A DNA stretch of 19,541 bases from Ramicandelaber brevisporus. Taxonomy: Eukaryota > Kickxellomycota > Ramicandelaberales > Ramicandelaberaceae. The notes under the pieces were generated by a model, which saw nothing but the letters and a program-made list of their open reading frames with translations, did no database searches and was not told where the DNA came from. Within the stretch, counting starts at the first letter, position 1. The number at the start of each line of letters is the position of its first letter. The translations under genes and the position numbers were made by a program. Of this stretch, positions 1-8,372 are shown in pieces. Location of the stretch: positions 12,531-32,071 of the forward strand of contig MU602930.1 in NCBI GenBank assembly GCA_025201865.1, read 5' to 3'.

Positions 1-1271
1 TGCATGACTAACCACATCGCATACGGCTCCACCTCAATCCTTCCCAATATAATTGAACGCAAACAGGGGAATGGAGACGACTTCAATGCGGCGGTGTTTC
101 CAGTGCCCTTACGCGGCATCTCCTTCAAACAACCGAAACCACTGAAAGATCCAATGTCCAAGTAAGTAAGCTTGGGCAAGGCATCTCCAATATCACGCAG
201 ATCAAATTCATCGGCCTCGTTGGAGCCTGGCGTGCTATGCATAGTCAGGTGCTCGACGTTTGGCAAAGACGAGAGATGCGGGACAACTCTGTCCAAGAAA
301 AAAGAGCCTTCCACAACAAGCTTGCGCACAGATGGCCACAGATTTGCGAATATGGCTTTGAACAGTTTATCAGCGCCTTCAGTACATTGGTAATCATTAG
401 ACTTCAAGTTCAGTTCTTGGACAGCAGGGAACAACGATCCAAAGTCAAATTGTGAGCAAGCCTTGCTGCCAGAATCACAGCAAACAGGGAGAGTCAGCTT
501 CTTCAGCATTGGAAATCTGAGGCCCTTGCGCTCATTAAGCGGAATACTTGCCAGAACTTTATCAACTCCGGCGGCACCACACTTCTCATCACCAGTTCCG
601 ATTCCAAGCTCGATCAAATGATTTATGAGAAGATTGTTGGTGTCAGCACAGCTCGCATCGCCAAGGTCAAAAACATCGCTCTCAATCGTGAAACAAATAT
701 GAGCCTTTTCACTCTGCAACTTGAGCCACGACACCAACTTGGGTGAATACTGCAAATCAAAGGCACCATACGTTTCCCACTCAATCGTCAACTTGCCATT
801 ACAGTTGTCAATCTGACGATTAAGCCACTTGATGGCCGGATTATGATTGACCGTGGTCTCAGGAATATCACCACGTTCATCATATGAAGAGAATCCAAGA
901 TGCTGGAGCCGTTCAAGAGGCTTGCCCTGTGCAGCCAAGACAACCTTCTTGAGTTCATAAAACGGAATCCACAGATGGGTGAGGTTCGGGAATGTTGACA
1001 GCAGGTCGTCTGACACTGGGACATTCTGGTACTTATTAAAGCGACGAACCAAATGGCCATACGTCTTGAGCGCCTCCGGCGGAATGCTGACCTTGTATGG
1101 AACACCCCTGTTAAGGCGACGCCAGATGCGCTCTGCAAAGAGCTCGTGGAACGCCTTGTTTACGGTCAGCAAAGGCATGGTTTCCCACCGAGCAAAGAAC
1201 TCGGTAATCAGCTCCTGCAGCTCGCGCGGCAGTCTGAACAGCACCGAAATAGGCTTATGTCTCGCGATCAT
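1..1271 (-). CDS. F-box/LRR-like protein, 5' part (runs off left edge)
   Basis: An uninterrupted minus-strand frame starts at the ATG at 1271 and stays open for 423 codons to the window edge, so the C-terminus is missing. There is no in-frame ATG between this start and an upstream pyrimidine-rich tract, and no ATG in any frame back to 1473. Residues about 7-46 (LPRELQELITEFFA, then an IWRRL motif) resemble an F-box: a leading LP, hydrophobic helices and a Trp near the end. After it, short leucine-rich segments recur (FPNLTHLWI, FPMLKKLTL, LWPSVRKLVV, LPNVEHLTM, LPKLTYLDI), as in degenerate leucine-rich repeats. F-box/LRR proteins usually recruit substrates to SCF ubiquitin ligases; that role is inferred, and the substrate is unknown. 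Such genes form large families in some early-diverging fungi. Confidence is high that it is coding, moderate for F-box. Confidence 0.75.
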   Translation of the reverse strand, partial: MIARHKPISVLFRLPRELQELITEFFARWETMPLLTVNKAFHELFAERIWRRLNRGVPYKVSIPPEALKTYGHLVRRFNKYQNVPVSDDLLSTFPNLTHLWIPFYELKKVVLAAQGKPLERLQHLGFSSYDERGDIPETTVNHNPAIKWLNRQIDNCNGKLTIEWETYGAFDLQYSPKLVSWLKLQSEKAHICFTIESDVFDLGDASCADTNNLLINHLIELGIGTGDEKCGAAGVDKVLASIPLNERKGLRFPMLKKLTLPVCCDSGSKACSQFDFGSLFPAVQELNLKSNDYQCTEGADKLFKAIFANLWPSVRKLVVEGSFFLDRVVPHLSSLPNVEHLTMHSTPGSNEADEFDLRDIGDALPKLTYLDIGSFSGFGCLKEMPRKGTGNTAALKSSPFPCLRSIILGRIEVEPYAMWLVM

Positions 1272-2058
1272 CTTGTTAAGTTTTCTGGTGTTCTCAGAGA
1301 TTGATAGCGCTATGGAGTAGAGGTGAGAGAGAGAGAAAGAGAGAGATGAACCCTCCTCCCTTCAACTCTCAAGCCACAATTTCTAAACGAGGGCAAGCCG
1401 CACAAAAAATTATAATGAGAAAAAAGAACAGATATTATCGACCCACCCGTCTTGTTCTGTGTTGGTAATAAGGTAGCATATCTACTAAAGGACTTGTAAA
1501 GGTAACGTATTTCACCATAATTCACAGTGTTAAATGCCAATTCTGAATGTTCGTAGTGAGATTGATCCACTGCAGTCTTTTTGTGATGTCGCGAGTGTTG
1601 CATACTTTTAATCGATTCTAACTGCTCAACATCGCGGTCGCTTTCGTTGTCAATGATTGTCTACTTTATGGTACTAACTAGATGATTCTTATGTTAAAAC
1701 AAAACACTAAAGAACTTTATTTAGTAAAGGAACAGATAAAGAAAAACACAAACAAACACATATTGAGAAGGAATGATGAAGGGGTAGTAATGAATAAAAA
1801 GGGAGTTGTTATTGTATGACAGGAATATAACCGAGTAAAAGTGGTACATAATCTTGAGTGAGTGGTATGAAAAGAAGAAGAGGTGAACAAGTCGAATATG
1901 GCACAGACGAATGAATGTAAATAAAAAAGAAGAAGAAGAAGAAGAAAAGAGTAATAGACATGAAAGAAATGACAACATCAACAACAACAACAACAACAAC
2001 AATATCAACATCAACAATCCGCAAGAATTGAAGAAGATGAATGTCAAGGTGTATCCAT
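1272..2058. other. Intergenic: promoter/leader of the F-box-like gene and 3' UTR of the cold-shock gene
   Basis: Both flanking genes read leftward. The first 200 bases (1272-1472) lack any minus-strand ATG, as expected for the leader of the F-box-like gene. The right part should be 3' UTR of the cold-shock gene. It holds a GAA microsatellite (1929-1946) and an AAC-rich one (about 1974-2010). Open frames here are translated simple repeats; I see no other gene. Confidence 0.5.
1716..1721 (-). terminator. Putative poly(A) signal of the cold-shock gene
   Basis: AATAAA on the minus strand, about 340 bases after the stop codon at 2059. It is the only AATAAA or ATTAAA in that direction between the stop and this point. 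Fungal poly(A) signals are loose, so this is a candidate only. Confidence 0.3.
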
Positions 2059-3429
2059 CTATTCAGGTGGCACTGATTGCGATTCCGAGGCTGATGCCGG
2101 GGTCACGCTGGGCTCCTTACTGGAGCTGATACCACCACCAGTTGAGGATGTCTGACCAGCAGCAGAACCTACACCGACGGCTGGCGCTGAGGCAGATCCA
2201 GTGGCTGATACCACAGTTGGGACGAATGCCGCAGCACCACCGATGCCGTACAGCTGGCCAGCCATACCCATCGATGGATCAACTAGAGACTGTGATGAGT
2301 AGCCAACAAACAAAGGTGAGCCAAGGTGGCCAATGCCTGCGCTTTGCGGGACACCAGTACCACCACCAGCAGCGGCAGCAGCAGCAAGTGAGGCTGTTGT
2401 TGTTGTCACGTTTGAAGAACCAGCGCCATAGCCAGTCGGGATGATGGTTGCATATTGTTGCGCTAACTGAGGGTAAACGGCTGCGCCAGCCATTGGAGGC
2501 GACTGCATCTGACTTTGAAGCTGCATTTGCTGGACTTGAGCAGTGAGCTGGCCGAGAGACGGGTTACTGCCCAGTGCAGAGGCTAAAGACACAGCGCCAC
2601 CTTGTGATTGAGGTTGCTGCTGTTGTTGCTGCTGTGAAGATGCAACACCCGGCATATATTGAAGCTGGGCTTGGACAGGCACACCGTATTGTTGCTGAAC
2701 CGCAGCGCCATAAATAGTGTAGCCGGCCGGCGTCTGTTGCTGTGCTTGCTGTTGCTGTTGTGGTTGTTGCTGAGCCGAGCTGAATCGCCGTGACTGGCGA
2801 CCATTGTATCCAACTTCACTGCCACCGATGGCAGCAGAGGTAGTTTGATACAAAGCTTGCTGCTGTTGGTGCTGCTGAGGAGGCTGCTGCTGCTGTTGTA
2901 TCAAGTATTGCTGAGGCAGCATCTGGAGCTGTGCTTGAGCCAATTGCTGCTGTTGCTGCTGAGAGGGCTGATAAGGATATTGACGTTGATATTGCTGGAG
3001 TGGCATTTGCACCATCTGAGGATATTGACGGTAGCCTGCTGGCATTCCATACATCTGCTGCTGTCCAAGCTGTCCAAGTTGGTGCTGTTGCTGATGATGG
3101 TGTTGCTGATGATGTTTTGGACGACTTGTGCCACCGCTGCCACCGCCACCGCTGCTGGAAGGACCACGTGGATCACCACGGACAGAGGCACCGCCTGGAC
3201 CAGTGACGATTGTGGCTGACAAACCCTTTTCGGTGTAGCGAGCCTCGTACTCGACCTGTTCACCGTCAGCCAGACACTTGAAGCCACCCTCGTTGTGGAT
3301 GACAGTGTAATGCACAAAGACATCGCCGATACTGGCGTCAGTTGGGTCATCGGAAATGATGAAGCCAAAGCCCTTTTGTTGGTCAAAGTACTTGACGAGA
3401 CCAGACTTGCGACCGCCGGTAACCTCCAT
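2059..3429 (-). CDS. Cold-shock-domain RNA-binding protein with Q-rich C-terminal region
   Basis: 456-residue protein on the minus strand. The ATG at 3429 is the first ATG in this frame; upstream codons lead into T-rich repeats. Residues about 9-78 form a cold-shock domain: SGLVKYFDQQKGFGFI contains the RNP1-like motif (K19-GFGF-I24), and VFVHY (37-41) is RNP2. This fold binds single-stranded RNA or DNA, and related eukaryotic proteins act in mRNA packaging, translation and stability. Then comes a Gly/Ser linker (about 82-103), a His/Gln stretch, and a roughly 330-residue low-complexity region rich in Gln, Tyr, Ala, Gly and Met with several poly-Q runs. That region looks prion-like and may drive condensate formation (inference). 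The gene is probably preceded by a 2.3-kb ATG-free leader. It could equally be called a Y-box-like protein; the cellular role is not known from sequence. Confidence 0.9.
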   Translation of the reverse strand: MEVTGGRKSGLVKYFDQQKGFGFIISDDPTDASIGDVFVHYTVIHNEGGFKCLADGEQVEYEARYTEKGLSATIVTGPGGASVRGDPRGPSSSGGGGSGGTSRPKHHQQHHHQQQHQLGQLGQQQMYGMPAGYRQYPQMVQMPLQQYQRQYPYQPSQQQQQQLAQAQLQMLPQQYLIQQQQQPPQQHQQQQALYQTTSAAIGGSEVGYNGRQSRRFSSAQQQPQQQQQAQQQTPAGYTIYGAAVQQQYGVPVQAQLQYMPGVASSQQQQQQQPQSQGGAVSLASALGSNPSLGQLTAQVQQMQLQSQMQSPPMAGAAVYPQLAQQYATIIPTGYGAGSSNVTTTTASLAAAAAAGGGTGVPQSAGIGHLGSPLFVGYSSQSLVDPSMGMAGQLYGIGGAAAFVPTVVSATGSASAPAVGVGSAAGQTSSTGGGISSSKEPSVTPASASESQSVPPE

Positions 3430-3440
3430 TGTTGATGCAA

Positions 3441-3520
3441 TCAAACTAAATCAAGTCAAATCAAATCAAGTCAAGCTAAATCAAGCTAAACCAAGTCAAG
3501 TCAAGTCAAAGCAAAGCAAA
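3441..3520. repeat. Degenerate pentamer repeat (TCAAR-type) just before the cold-shock start codon
   Basis: About 80 bases of near-tandem TCAAG/TCAAA/GCTAAA units. On the sense strand this is TTGAY/TTTGA repeated up to 12 bases before the ATG, giving a T-rich, unstructured run. It could be a binding platform for a single-strand RNA-binding protein or simply microsatellite drift. Confidence 0.8.
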
Positions 3521-3862
3521 GGGTGAGAAAGAGATGAACAGAGGCTGTGGCGTAGAAAAAAACAAAACTTTATCTATTTGTAGAAATGAGCAGTCTATCA
3601 AGATGGATAAACAAAAGCTGTACAGATAAAGATGAGGGAGGAGAGGAAAAAGAAAGGAAAGAAACAAAGAAAGAAAAAGAACTATGTGGAAGGCGGAAGT
3701 AAGGGGGTGTCGAACGAGGCAGAGCAGGTGCGATGAATAAAACAAAGCTGAAGAAGTGCAGTAGAGAGGGTGGAGGGTGGAGGAGAGAGTGAATGCAGGA
3801 AGTTGATCAAAACAACAGTCTGATGTAACTTGCGGGAAACTCACGAGCACTGAAGTCGACCA

Positions 3863-3938
3863 ACACACACACACACACGTACACACGTACACACGCACAC
3901 ACACACACAGAGAAAGAGAGAAAGAGAGAAAGAGAGAG
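3863..3938. repeat. CA then GA dinucleotide microsatellite
   Basis: An interrupted CA run (3863-3909) passes directly into a GA/GAAA run (to 3938). Sense-strand ATG is absent. Confidence 0.9.
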
Positions 3939-4073
3939 CTGGAGAGATACTCACGGAATGCCCACAGTGTCCGTAATTCGCCTGGCGATTGCTACAATGT
4001 ATGTAGTACGTGTTTTTTTTTTGGTTTGTTTGGTTTGTTTGGTTGTTATGTGTGTTGTGGGACGGGAAAACAG

Positions 4074-4112
4074 CAACAATAACAACAATAACAACAATAA
4101 CAACAACAACAA
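4074..4112. repeat. AAC/AAT trinucleotide microsatellite
   Basis: Alternating AAC and AAT units over about 39 bases, in the cold-shock leader. Confidence 0.9.
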
Positions 4113-4377
4113 AGCAGTAACAAAAAAGCAACAGAGGGTACGAAACACTTGGTGGGAATCACGGACAACGACACGCAATTGCTCTTTTTTCTCTGTCTCT
4201 TTCTTTCTTTCTCACTCACGATTTGCAGCTGTGGTCAGTTTGTGGATGTGAATTGAAGATGGGTGAACTGGTTGCGGTGGCGAAAAATAATAAAAACAAA
4301 CAGATGTGGGTATAAACAAGAATGTAAAGAAAAGATAGTAAACACTGCAAGGAAATGAAGTCGAACAGAACAAGCAA

Positions 4378-4407
4378 GTGAGTGAGTGAGTGAGTGAGTG
4401 AGTGAGT
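4378..4407. repeat. GTGA tetranucleotide microsatellite
   Basis: Seven perfect GTGA units plus a partial one; imperfect copies continue to about 4470. Confidence 0.9.
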
Positions 4408-4551
4408 TGGGAGAGGCGAATGAGTGGGGCAAGCAAGTAAGTAAGTGAGCGATTGGGTGAGTGAGTGAAGGGTTCGGACAAATGACCGGCCAGCACTGTT
4501 TTCTTTTTGGAGCTGAAGGAGGCTTCGGATACAATGCAAAGAAGGTAAAGA

Positions 4552-4582
4552 GGAGGTGGAGGAGGTGGAGGAGGTGGAGGAA
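4552..4582. repeat. GGAGGT hexamer repeat
   Basis: Tandem GGAGGT/GGA units in the cold-shock leader. Confidence 0.85.
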
Positions 4583-4841
4583 GTAATCAATTTGCCTGTT
4601 ATGGAAGCGTGCAGTTTACTACGAATGGAGAAAGGAGGCGGCTAGAGTGCGTTAATGTGTGGCCTAGTCAGCGCAACTCCAAAGAAGGGAAGAGTGTGAA
4701 TGAGTTTGGAATGTGGATGGGTGTAGATATGAGTAATGAATGGTGCCGAATGAGTAAAGAGGTTCCTCACACTGGGAAGAAACGAGGAAGCACGCGGTCG
4801 AGAGCACCCGTTTGTGGAGGGAAGGAGAAAGGAGGTTGTGG

Positions 4842-4916
4842 TGGATGGATTGGTAGATGGGTAGATGGATGGATTGATGAAAGGATTGATGAATGGATTG
4901 ATGAATGAATTGATGT
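4842..4916. repeat. Degenerate GGAT/GATG repeat
   Basis: About 75 bases of GGATGGATTGATGA-like units. The plus strand holds many ATGs here while the sense (minus) strand holds none. Confidence 0.85.
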
Positions 4917-5060
4917 GAGTGTTGATTGATGAGCTGTACCAAGCGGACAAAACAGAGTGGGTACTCAACGAAGGCAACAAACCTATGTACACGAAAGAAG
5001 AGTTGAACAAAAGTACAGATAGGGATGGCACACAGGTACAGAAACTGCAACAAAGCACAA

Positions 5061-5085
5061 CACAGCACAGCACAGCACAGCACAG
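5061..5085. repeat. CACAG pentamer microsatellite
   Basis: Five perfect CACAG units. Confidence 0.9.
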
Positions 5086-5640
5086 AATGACGACAGCGGC
5101 ACGAGAGTGTCCGTATGTTTGAAGGTGAATGGCTGTGCAAAGTCAAGCAAGCTGGCTCAAATAAAAAAGGAAAGAAAAAAGTGTAAAGTCGTGGAAGCAG
5201 TTTGTGGTAGTGTGAAGCCTTTTCTTGCGCTACGTTCGCAGTGTGGAAGCGCGGGGGGGGGAGAAGGTATCCGTGAGGCTGGTAAGAAAAAAACAGAGAT
5301 ACGAGAGAGAAACAATGGACAAGCTGAGGAAGTGGCGGGGCGGGTTTTGTGAATGGCCAGCGAAATTCTTGGATGTTGATGACGCAGATATTTTTTTTCG
5401 AATCAATGGCCAACAATGTGGATGGTACCAACGAATTGAAGCGCTCTCTCACAGTAATGTGGATCGCAAGGGAGGAGAATAGAAAAAGAATGGTCAATGC
5501 TGACGTCGACAAGGAACACTTCCGACAGTTTGTTACTTTGTGATGAATTGTATGGGTATGGGTATGGGTGAGAATGTATGCAAGCGCCAATAGTAGTAGT
5601 AGTAGTAACAGCGGCCCCTTTGCTGTTATCAATATTTCTA

Positions 5641-5696
5641 TTGTTGCTGTTATTATTGTTATTGTTGTTGTTATTGTTGTTATTGTTATTGTTGTT
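5641..5696. repeat. TTG/TTA trinucleotide microsatellite
   Basis: Alternating GTT and ATT units over about 56 bases. A TAG run (5591-5607) lies just to the left. Confidence 0.9.
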
Positions 5697-5750
5697 TTCT
5701 TGTTCAGTGGGTGAGAGGGACTTGTATGTGTTTGTGCGTCCGGCGCACAT

Positions 5751-6306
5751 GCAAACACTTCTTCTGCACACTCACCCACTCACCTACCCATTCACTTACC
5801 CATTCTTTCTCTCTTAACAAACAAACGTGCTAGAGCACGCGGTAAGGAGAATCGGACTAGTGAGCGTCTACAGTTGCCGGGTGTGTCTTCTCTTCTCTTT
5901 TCTTTTCTCTTCTTTTCTTCACCACTCTGGCATATCACCGAGCAACTCACTTCAATATTATGTGAGAGCTGTGTGGATGTGGCGTCGATCCTTTTTCCTG
6001 CCCTTTTCCCTCTATTCCTTCTCTCTCTCCTCTCTGTTTTGTTTTTTAATACCATTTGCCGCGCCATATGCACGGTAATTAATGTCTTGTCGTCTATATC
6101 CTTTTCTCTTTCAGTCCCTATCCAGTTTAATACATCAGCAAGGAGCCGAACAATTGAGACGAGGACACCAGGCTCCGGTGGCCGGTGATTCCAGCAGAAA
6201 AAAGTGCAAAAAGTACAAATAATCGATGTAGTTCAGCCCCCCAAAAGTGACTGGAGAGTCGATAGGGGAAGACCGTGCAGGCACCTGATTGGCTCTGACT
6301 CACATG
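5751..6306. promoter_or_regulatory. Divergent promoter between the cold-shock gene and CPA1
   Basis: Roughly 550 bases between the two ATG-depleted leaders. Sense-strand ATGs reappear on the minus strand from 5750 rightward, and the last plus-strand ATG before the CPA1 leader is at 6304. Both transcription starts should therefore flank this interval. It contains TC-rich tracts (5884-5921) and the CCAAT/TGACTCA pair at its right end. No coding frame is supported. Confidence 0.5.
6288..6302 (+). promoter_or_regulatory. CCAAT box and Gcn4/CPC1-type site upstream of CPA1
   Basis: An inverted CCAAT box (ATTGG, 6288-6292) is followed four bases later by a perfect TGACTCA (6296-6302), the TGASTCA consensus bound by Gcn4/CPC1-type bZIP activators of general amino-acid control. 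It sits just upstream of the CPA1 leader, and arginine genes are known targets of this control in ascomycetes. A seven-base match can arise by chance; its position next to an arginine gene is what makes it credible. Confidence 0.55.
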
Positions 6307-6986
6307 TCAACCAAGCCGATAAATTTCGGACCGACGACAGCGAAGCGAGAGCATAACTCGCTCTTTTGATCTTCACTTCCTGACAAACCACAGACACACA
6401 CACACACACACCGAAACCACACCAAGACAGAAACGTACTTGATCGCCCGCACACCAGCGCATTCCTCATCTGCCCACCTACCTGCCTGACTTACTGACAA
6501 AGCTCACCTCAGACACTTCAAACGTATCAACCACTTGAAACGTATCAAAAAAATTTCTGACAACGATAGCACGCTACAACTGACTGACTTAGCAGCAAAC
6601 TAGCTCGCCTCTTTTACACCCACCCCACCCTTGCCTCCCCTCGCTGTTCATGTACTTGCACAGCCAAGAGAAGGTTACTGCTGACTACATTGCCGATCAC
6701 GTCTGGAAATCCAGCAACGGAAATTTCTAACCATCTTACTATCATACCACATCAATCTCATCACATATACCTTTACAAAACCACCAAAAAAACATTGCCC
6801 CTCTCCGTACCTCTTTTTCTTTTTTCTTTTTTCTTTATTTTTTTTTTTAGTGCTCACATTTGGCTGTATCACGTTCTCTGCCATCTCATCCCATCTCATC
6901 CACTATATACCACCAAAAATTCCCCGCAAGTTCATCTCAAGTTTATCAAGCCATAGCCGCAGTTGTTCATTCCAAATCCACCAACA
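6307..6986 (+). other. Probable CPA1 5' leader with a single ATG (the attenuator uORF)
   Basis: Across 680 bases the only plus-strand ATG is at 6650, the start of the attenuator uORF; 6307-6649 and 6653-6986 have none. A long T tract ending in AG (about 6811-6850) resembles a splice acceptor. A CA microsatellite lies at 6391-6410. The main ATG at 6987 follows the uORF stop by 256 bases. Confidence 0.65.
6650..6730 (+). CDS. Arginine attenuator peptide uORF in the CPA1 leader
   Basis: A 26-codon ORF whose central motif, TADYIADHVWKSSN (residues 10-23), closely matches the arginine attenuator peptides of yeast CPA1 and Neurospora arg-2 (DYxSDHxW[KR] core). The Asp at residue 12, Tyr13, Asp16, His17 and Trp19 are all kept; Asp12 is at the position known to be essential in Neurospora. 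Known mechanism: with high arginine, the nascent peptide stalls the ribosome at the uORF stop, blocking scanning to the main ORF and, in yeast, promoting mRNA decay. The uORF ATG has a weak context (T at -3), which would permit leaky scanning, while the CPA1 ATG has A at -3. It is the only ATG in the leader. It is followed by CPA1, the expected target. Too short for ordinary gene prediction, so probably unannotated. Confidence 0.93.
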   Translation: MYLHSQEKVTADYIADHVWKSSNGNF

Positions 6987-8372
6987 ATGATTGCCTCTAA
7001 GACCTTTACCACCGCTCGCTCCGCCATCGCTGCCATCCAGCGCCGCTCCCTTGCCTCGGTTGTTAACACGTACGGCCAGCCAACCACCTCCGCCCCGTCG
7101 GCCCCAAAGACCGCTGTCAACACTGCTCCGCTCACGCCAGCCACCGCCCCAAGCGCCACCCTTCGCCTCAGCACCAACCAGGTGTTCAAGGGCAAGTCCT
7201 TTGGCGCCTCCGCTGGCGTTGTTGGCGAGACGGTGTTTACAACCTCGCTGGTTGGCTACCCCGAGTCCATGACCGACCCTTCGTACCGCGGCCAGATTCT
7301 CGTGTTTACCCAGCCGCTGGTTGGCAACTATGGTGTCCCAGGCGCTTCCCGTGACCAGTTCGGTCTGCTCAAGTACTTTGAGTCGAGCCGCATCCAGTGC
7401 CAGGGCATTGTCGTTGCTGACTACGCCTGGGAGCATTCCCACTGGAACTCGGTTGAGAGCCTCTCGGACTGGTGCATTCGCCACGGCGTCCCTGCCATCA
7501 CCGGAGTTGACACCCGCGCTCTGGTTCACCTGCTTCGCGGCCAAGGCTCCACTCTGGCCAGCATCCAGGTTGATGGCGGCGCCGCTGCCCCAGCTGTGAC
7601 CGATCCGAATGCCCACAACCTGGTTGCCCAGGTGTCGACCACCGAGCCCTACGTGATCAACCCGAGCGGCGATGTCCACATTGCTGCCGTGGATTGCGGT
7701 ATGAAGAACAACATTCTGCGCAGTCTGGCTGAGCGCGGCGCTCGTGTCACTGTGCTCCCATGGGACTACAACTTCAACAAGCACGCTGACCAGTTTGATG
7801 CCCTGTTCCTGTCCAATGGCCCCGGCAGTCCAACCCACTGCACTGCCACCGTCCGCAACCTGCGCACCGCCATGCAGAGCCCCGACGCCTTCCGCTCCAA
7901 GCCCATCTTCGGCATTTGCATGGGCAACCAGCTGATGGGTCTTGCTGCTGGTCTCCAGGTGTACAAGCTGCCGTTCGGCAACCGCGGCCACAACCAGCCA
8001 TGCGTTGACTTGACCAAGAGCGGCCGCTGTGTCATCACCTCGCAGAACCACGGCTACGCTCTGGCCGACCACTACGGCGACACCCGCTACATGCCAGAGG
8101 GCTGGGAGCGCTACTTTGTCAACGCCAACGACGGCTCGAACGAGGGCATTCGCCACATGCACCGCCCACACCGCTCGGTTCAGTTCCATCCAGAGGCCAA
8201 GGGCGGACCGCGCGACACCATGTACCTCTTCGATGACTTTGTCGATGAGGCTCGCTGGTACAAGCGCATCCGCGAACGCTCCACCTTTGCAATTCCGGCT
8301 CATGTGCCAATTGTAAGCGCCTCTGCTCCATCGGCGACTGTTGCTGCCACTGCTGCCGCGGCTATGGCTTGA
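6987..8372 (+). CDS. CPA1: Carbamoyl-phosphate synthase, arginine-specific, small (glutaminase) subunit
   Basis: 461-residue protein. It hydrolyses glutamine and passes ammonia to the large subunit to make carbamoyl phosphate for citrulline and arginine. The first in-frame ATG (6987) has a good context. Residues about 1-30 are rich in Arg, Ser, Thr and Ala without acidic residues, like a mitochondrial presequence, as known for Neurospora arg-2. The small-chain N-terminal domain begins near residue 52 ([16 protein letters not shown]). The class I amidotransferase domain follows: [19 protein letters not shown], nucleophile Cys311 in GICMGNQ, and His401/Glu403 in FHPEAKGGP complete the triad. 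An Ala/Ser-rich tail of about 25 residues ends the protein. Codons are strongly C/G-ending, suggesting high expression. The leader holds the arginine attenuator uORF, and a TGACTCA site lies upstream. The uORF argues for the arginine enzyme rather than a pyrimidine-pathway one. Confidence 0.97.
   Translation: MIASKTFTTARSAIAAIQRRSLASVVNTYGQPTTSAPSAPKTAVNTAPLTPATAPSATLRLSTNQVFKGKSFGASAGVVGETVFTTSLVGYPESMTDPSYRGQILVFTQPLVGNYGVPGASRDQFGLLKYFESSRIQCQGIVVADYAWEHSHWNSVESLSDWCIRHGVPAITGVDTRALVHLLRGQGSTLASIQVDGGAAAPAVTDPNAHNLVAQVSTTEPYVINPSGDVHIAAVDCGMKNNILRSLAERGARVTVLPWDYNFNKHADQFDALFLSNGPGSPTHCTATVRNLRTAMQSPDAFRSKPIFGICMGNQLMGLAAGLQVYKLPFGNRGHNQPCVDLTKSGRCVITSQNHGYALADHYGDTRYMPEGWERYFVNANDGSNEGIRHMHRPHRSVQFHPEAKGGPRDTMYLFDDFVDEARWYKRIRERSTFAIPAHVPIVSASAPSATVAATAAAAMA

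Larger units (their letters stand above)
3430..5747 (-). other. Probable 2.3-kb ATG-free 5' leader of the cold-shock gene
   Basis: Reading every base, I find no CAT on the plus strand (no ATG on the sense strand) from 3430 to 5747; the first is at 5748-5750. Other orders of the same three bases (TCA, ATC, ACT, TAC) occur freely, and plus-strand ATG occurs dozens of times, so base composition alone does not explain it. The sense strand is pyrimidine-rich and packed with microsatellites. Avoidance of upstream ATGs is expected if the stretch is transcribed and scanned by ribosomes. A consensus-like donor (GTGAGT, 3954 to 3949) and a TTTAG acceptor (ending at 3446) would allow a 509-base leader intron, but ATG avoidance continues through it. 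No protein gene is supported here. Confidence 0.65.

Noticed and set aside
3165-3170. CACGTG, a Pho4/E-box-like site
   Set aside because: It lies inside the cold-shock coding sequence. No promoter context supports a regulatory role.
2901-3440. Alternative-frame open reading frames within the cold-shock gene
   Set aside because: CAG/CTG repeats are open in several frames. Only the annotated frame encodes the cold-shock domain.
3446-3954. Firm annotation of a leader intron in the cold-shock gene
   Set aside because: GTGAGT and TTTAG motifs are present, but ATG avoidance continues through the interval and no branch point stands out; kept only as a possibility.
5403-5750. Minus-strand frame from the ATG at 5750 with a long Asn run
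   Set aside because: A translated ATT/GTT microsatellite; the ATG lies at the boundary of the ATG desert and is more likely upstream of the transcription start.
4664-5779. Minus-strand open frame of about 370 codons
   Set aside because: It has no ATG anywhere; the sense strand lacks ATG from 3430 to 5747. Its translation is runs of Thr, Ile, Leu, His and Ser from microsatellites, with no domain.
6903-8303. Open frame of about 460 codons antisense to CPA1
   Set aside because: CPA1 uses strongly C/G-ending codons and so lacks TTA, CTA and TCA in the register that would give antisense stops. The translation has no recognisable domain, whereas the plus strand has a complete catalytic enzyme.
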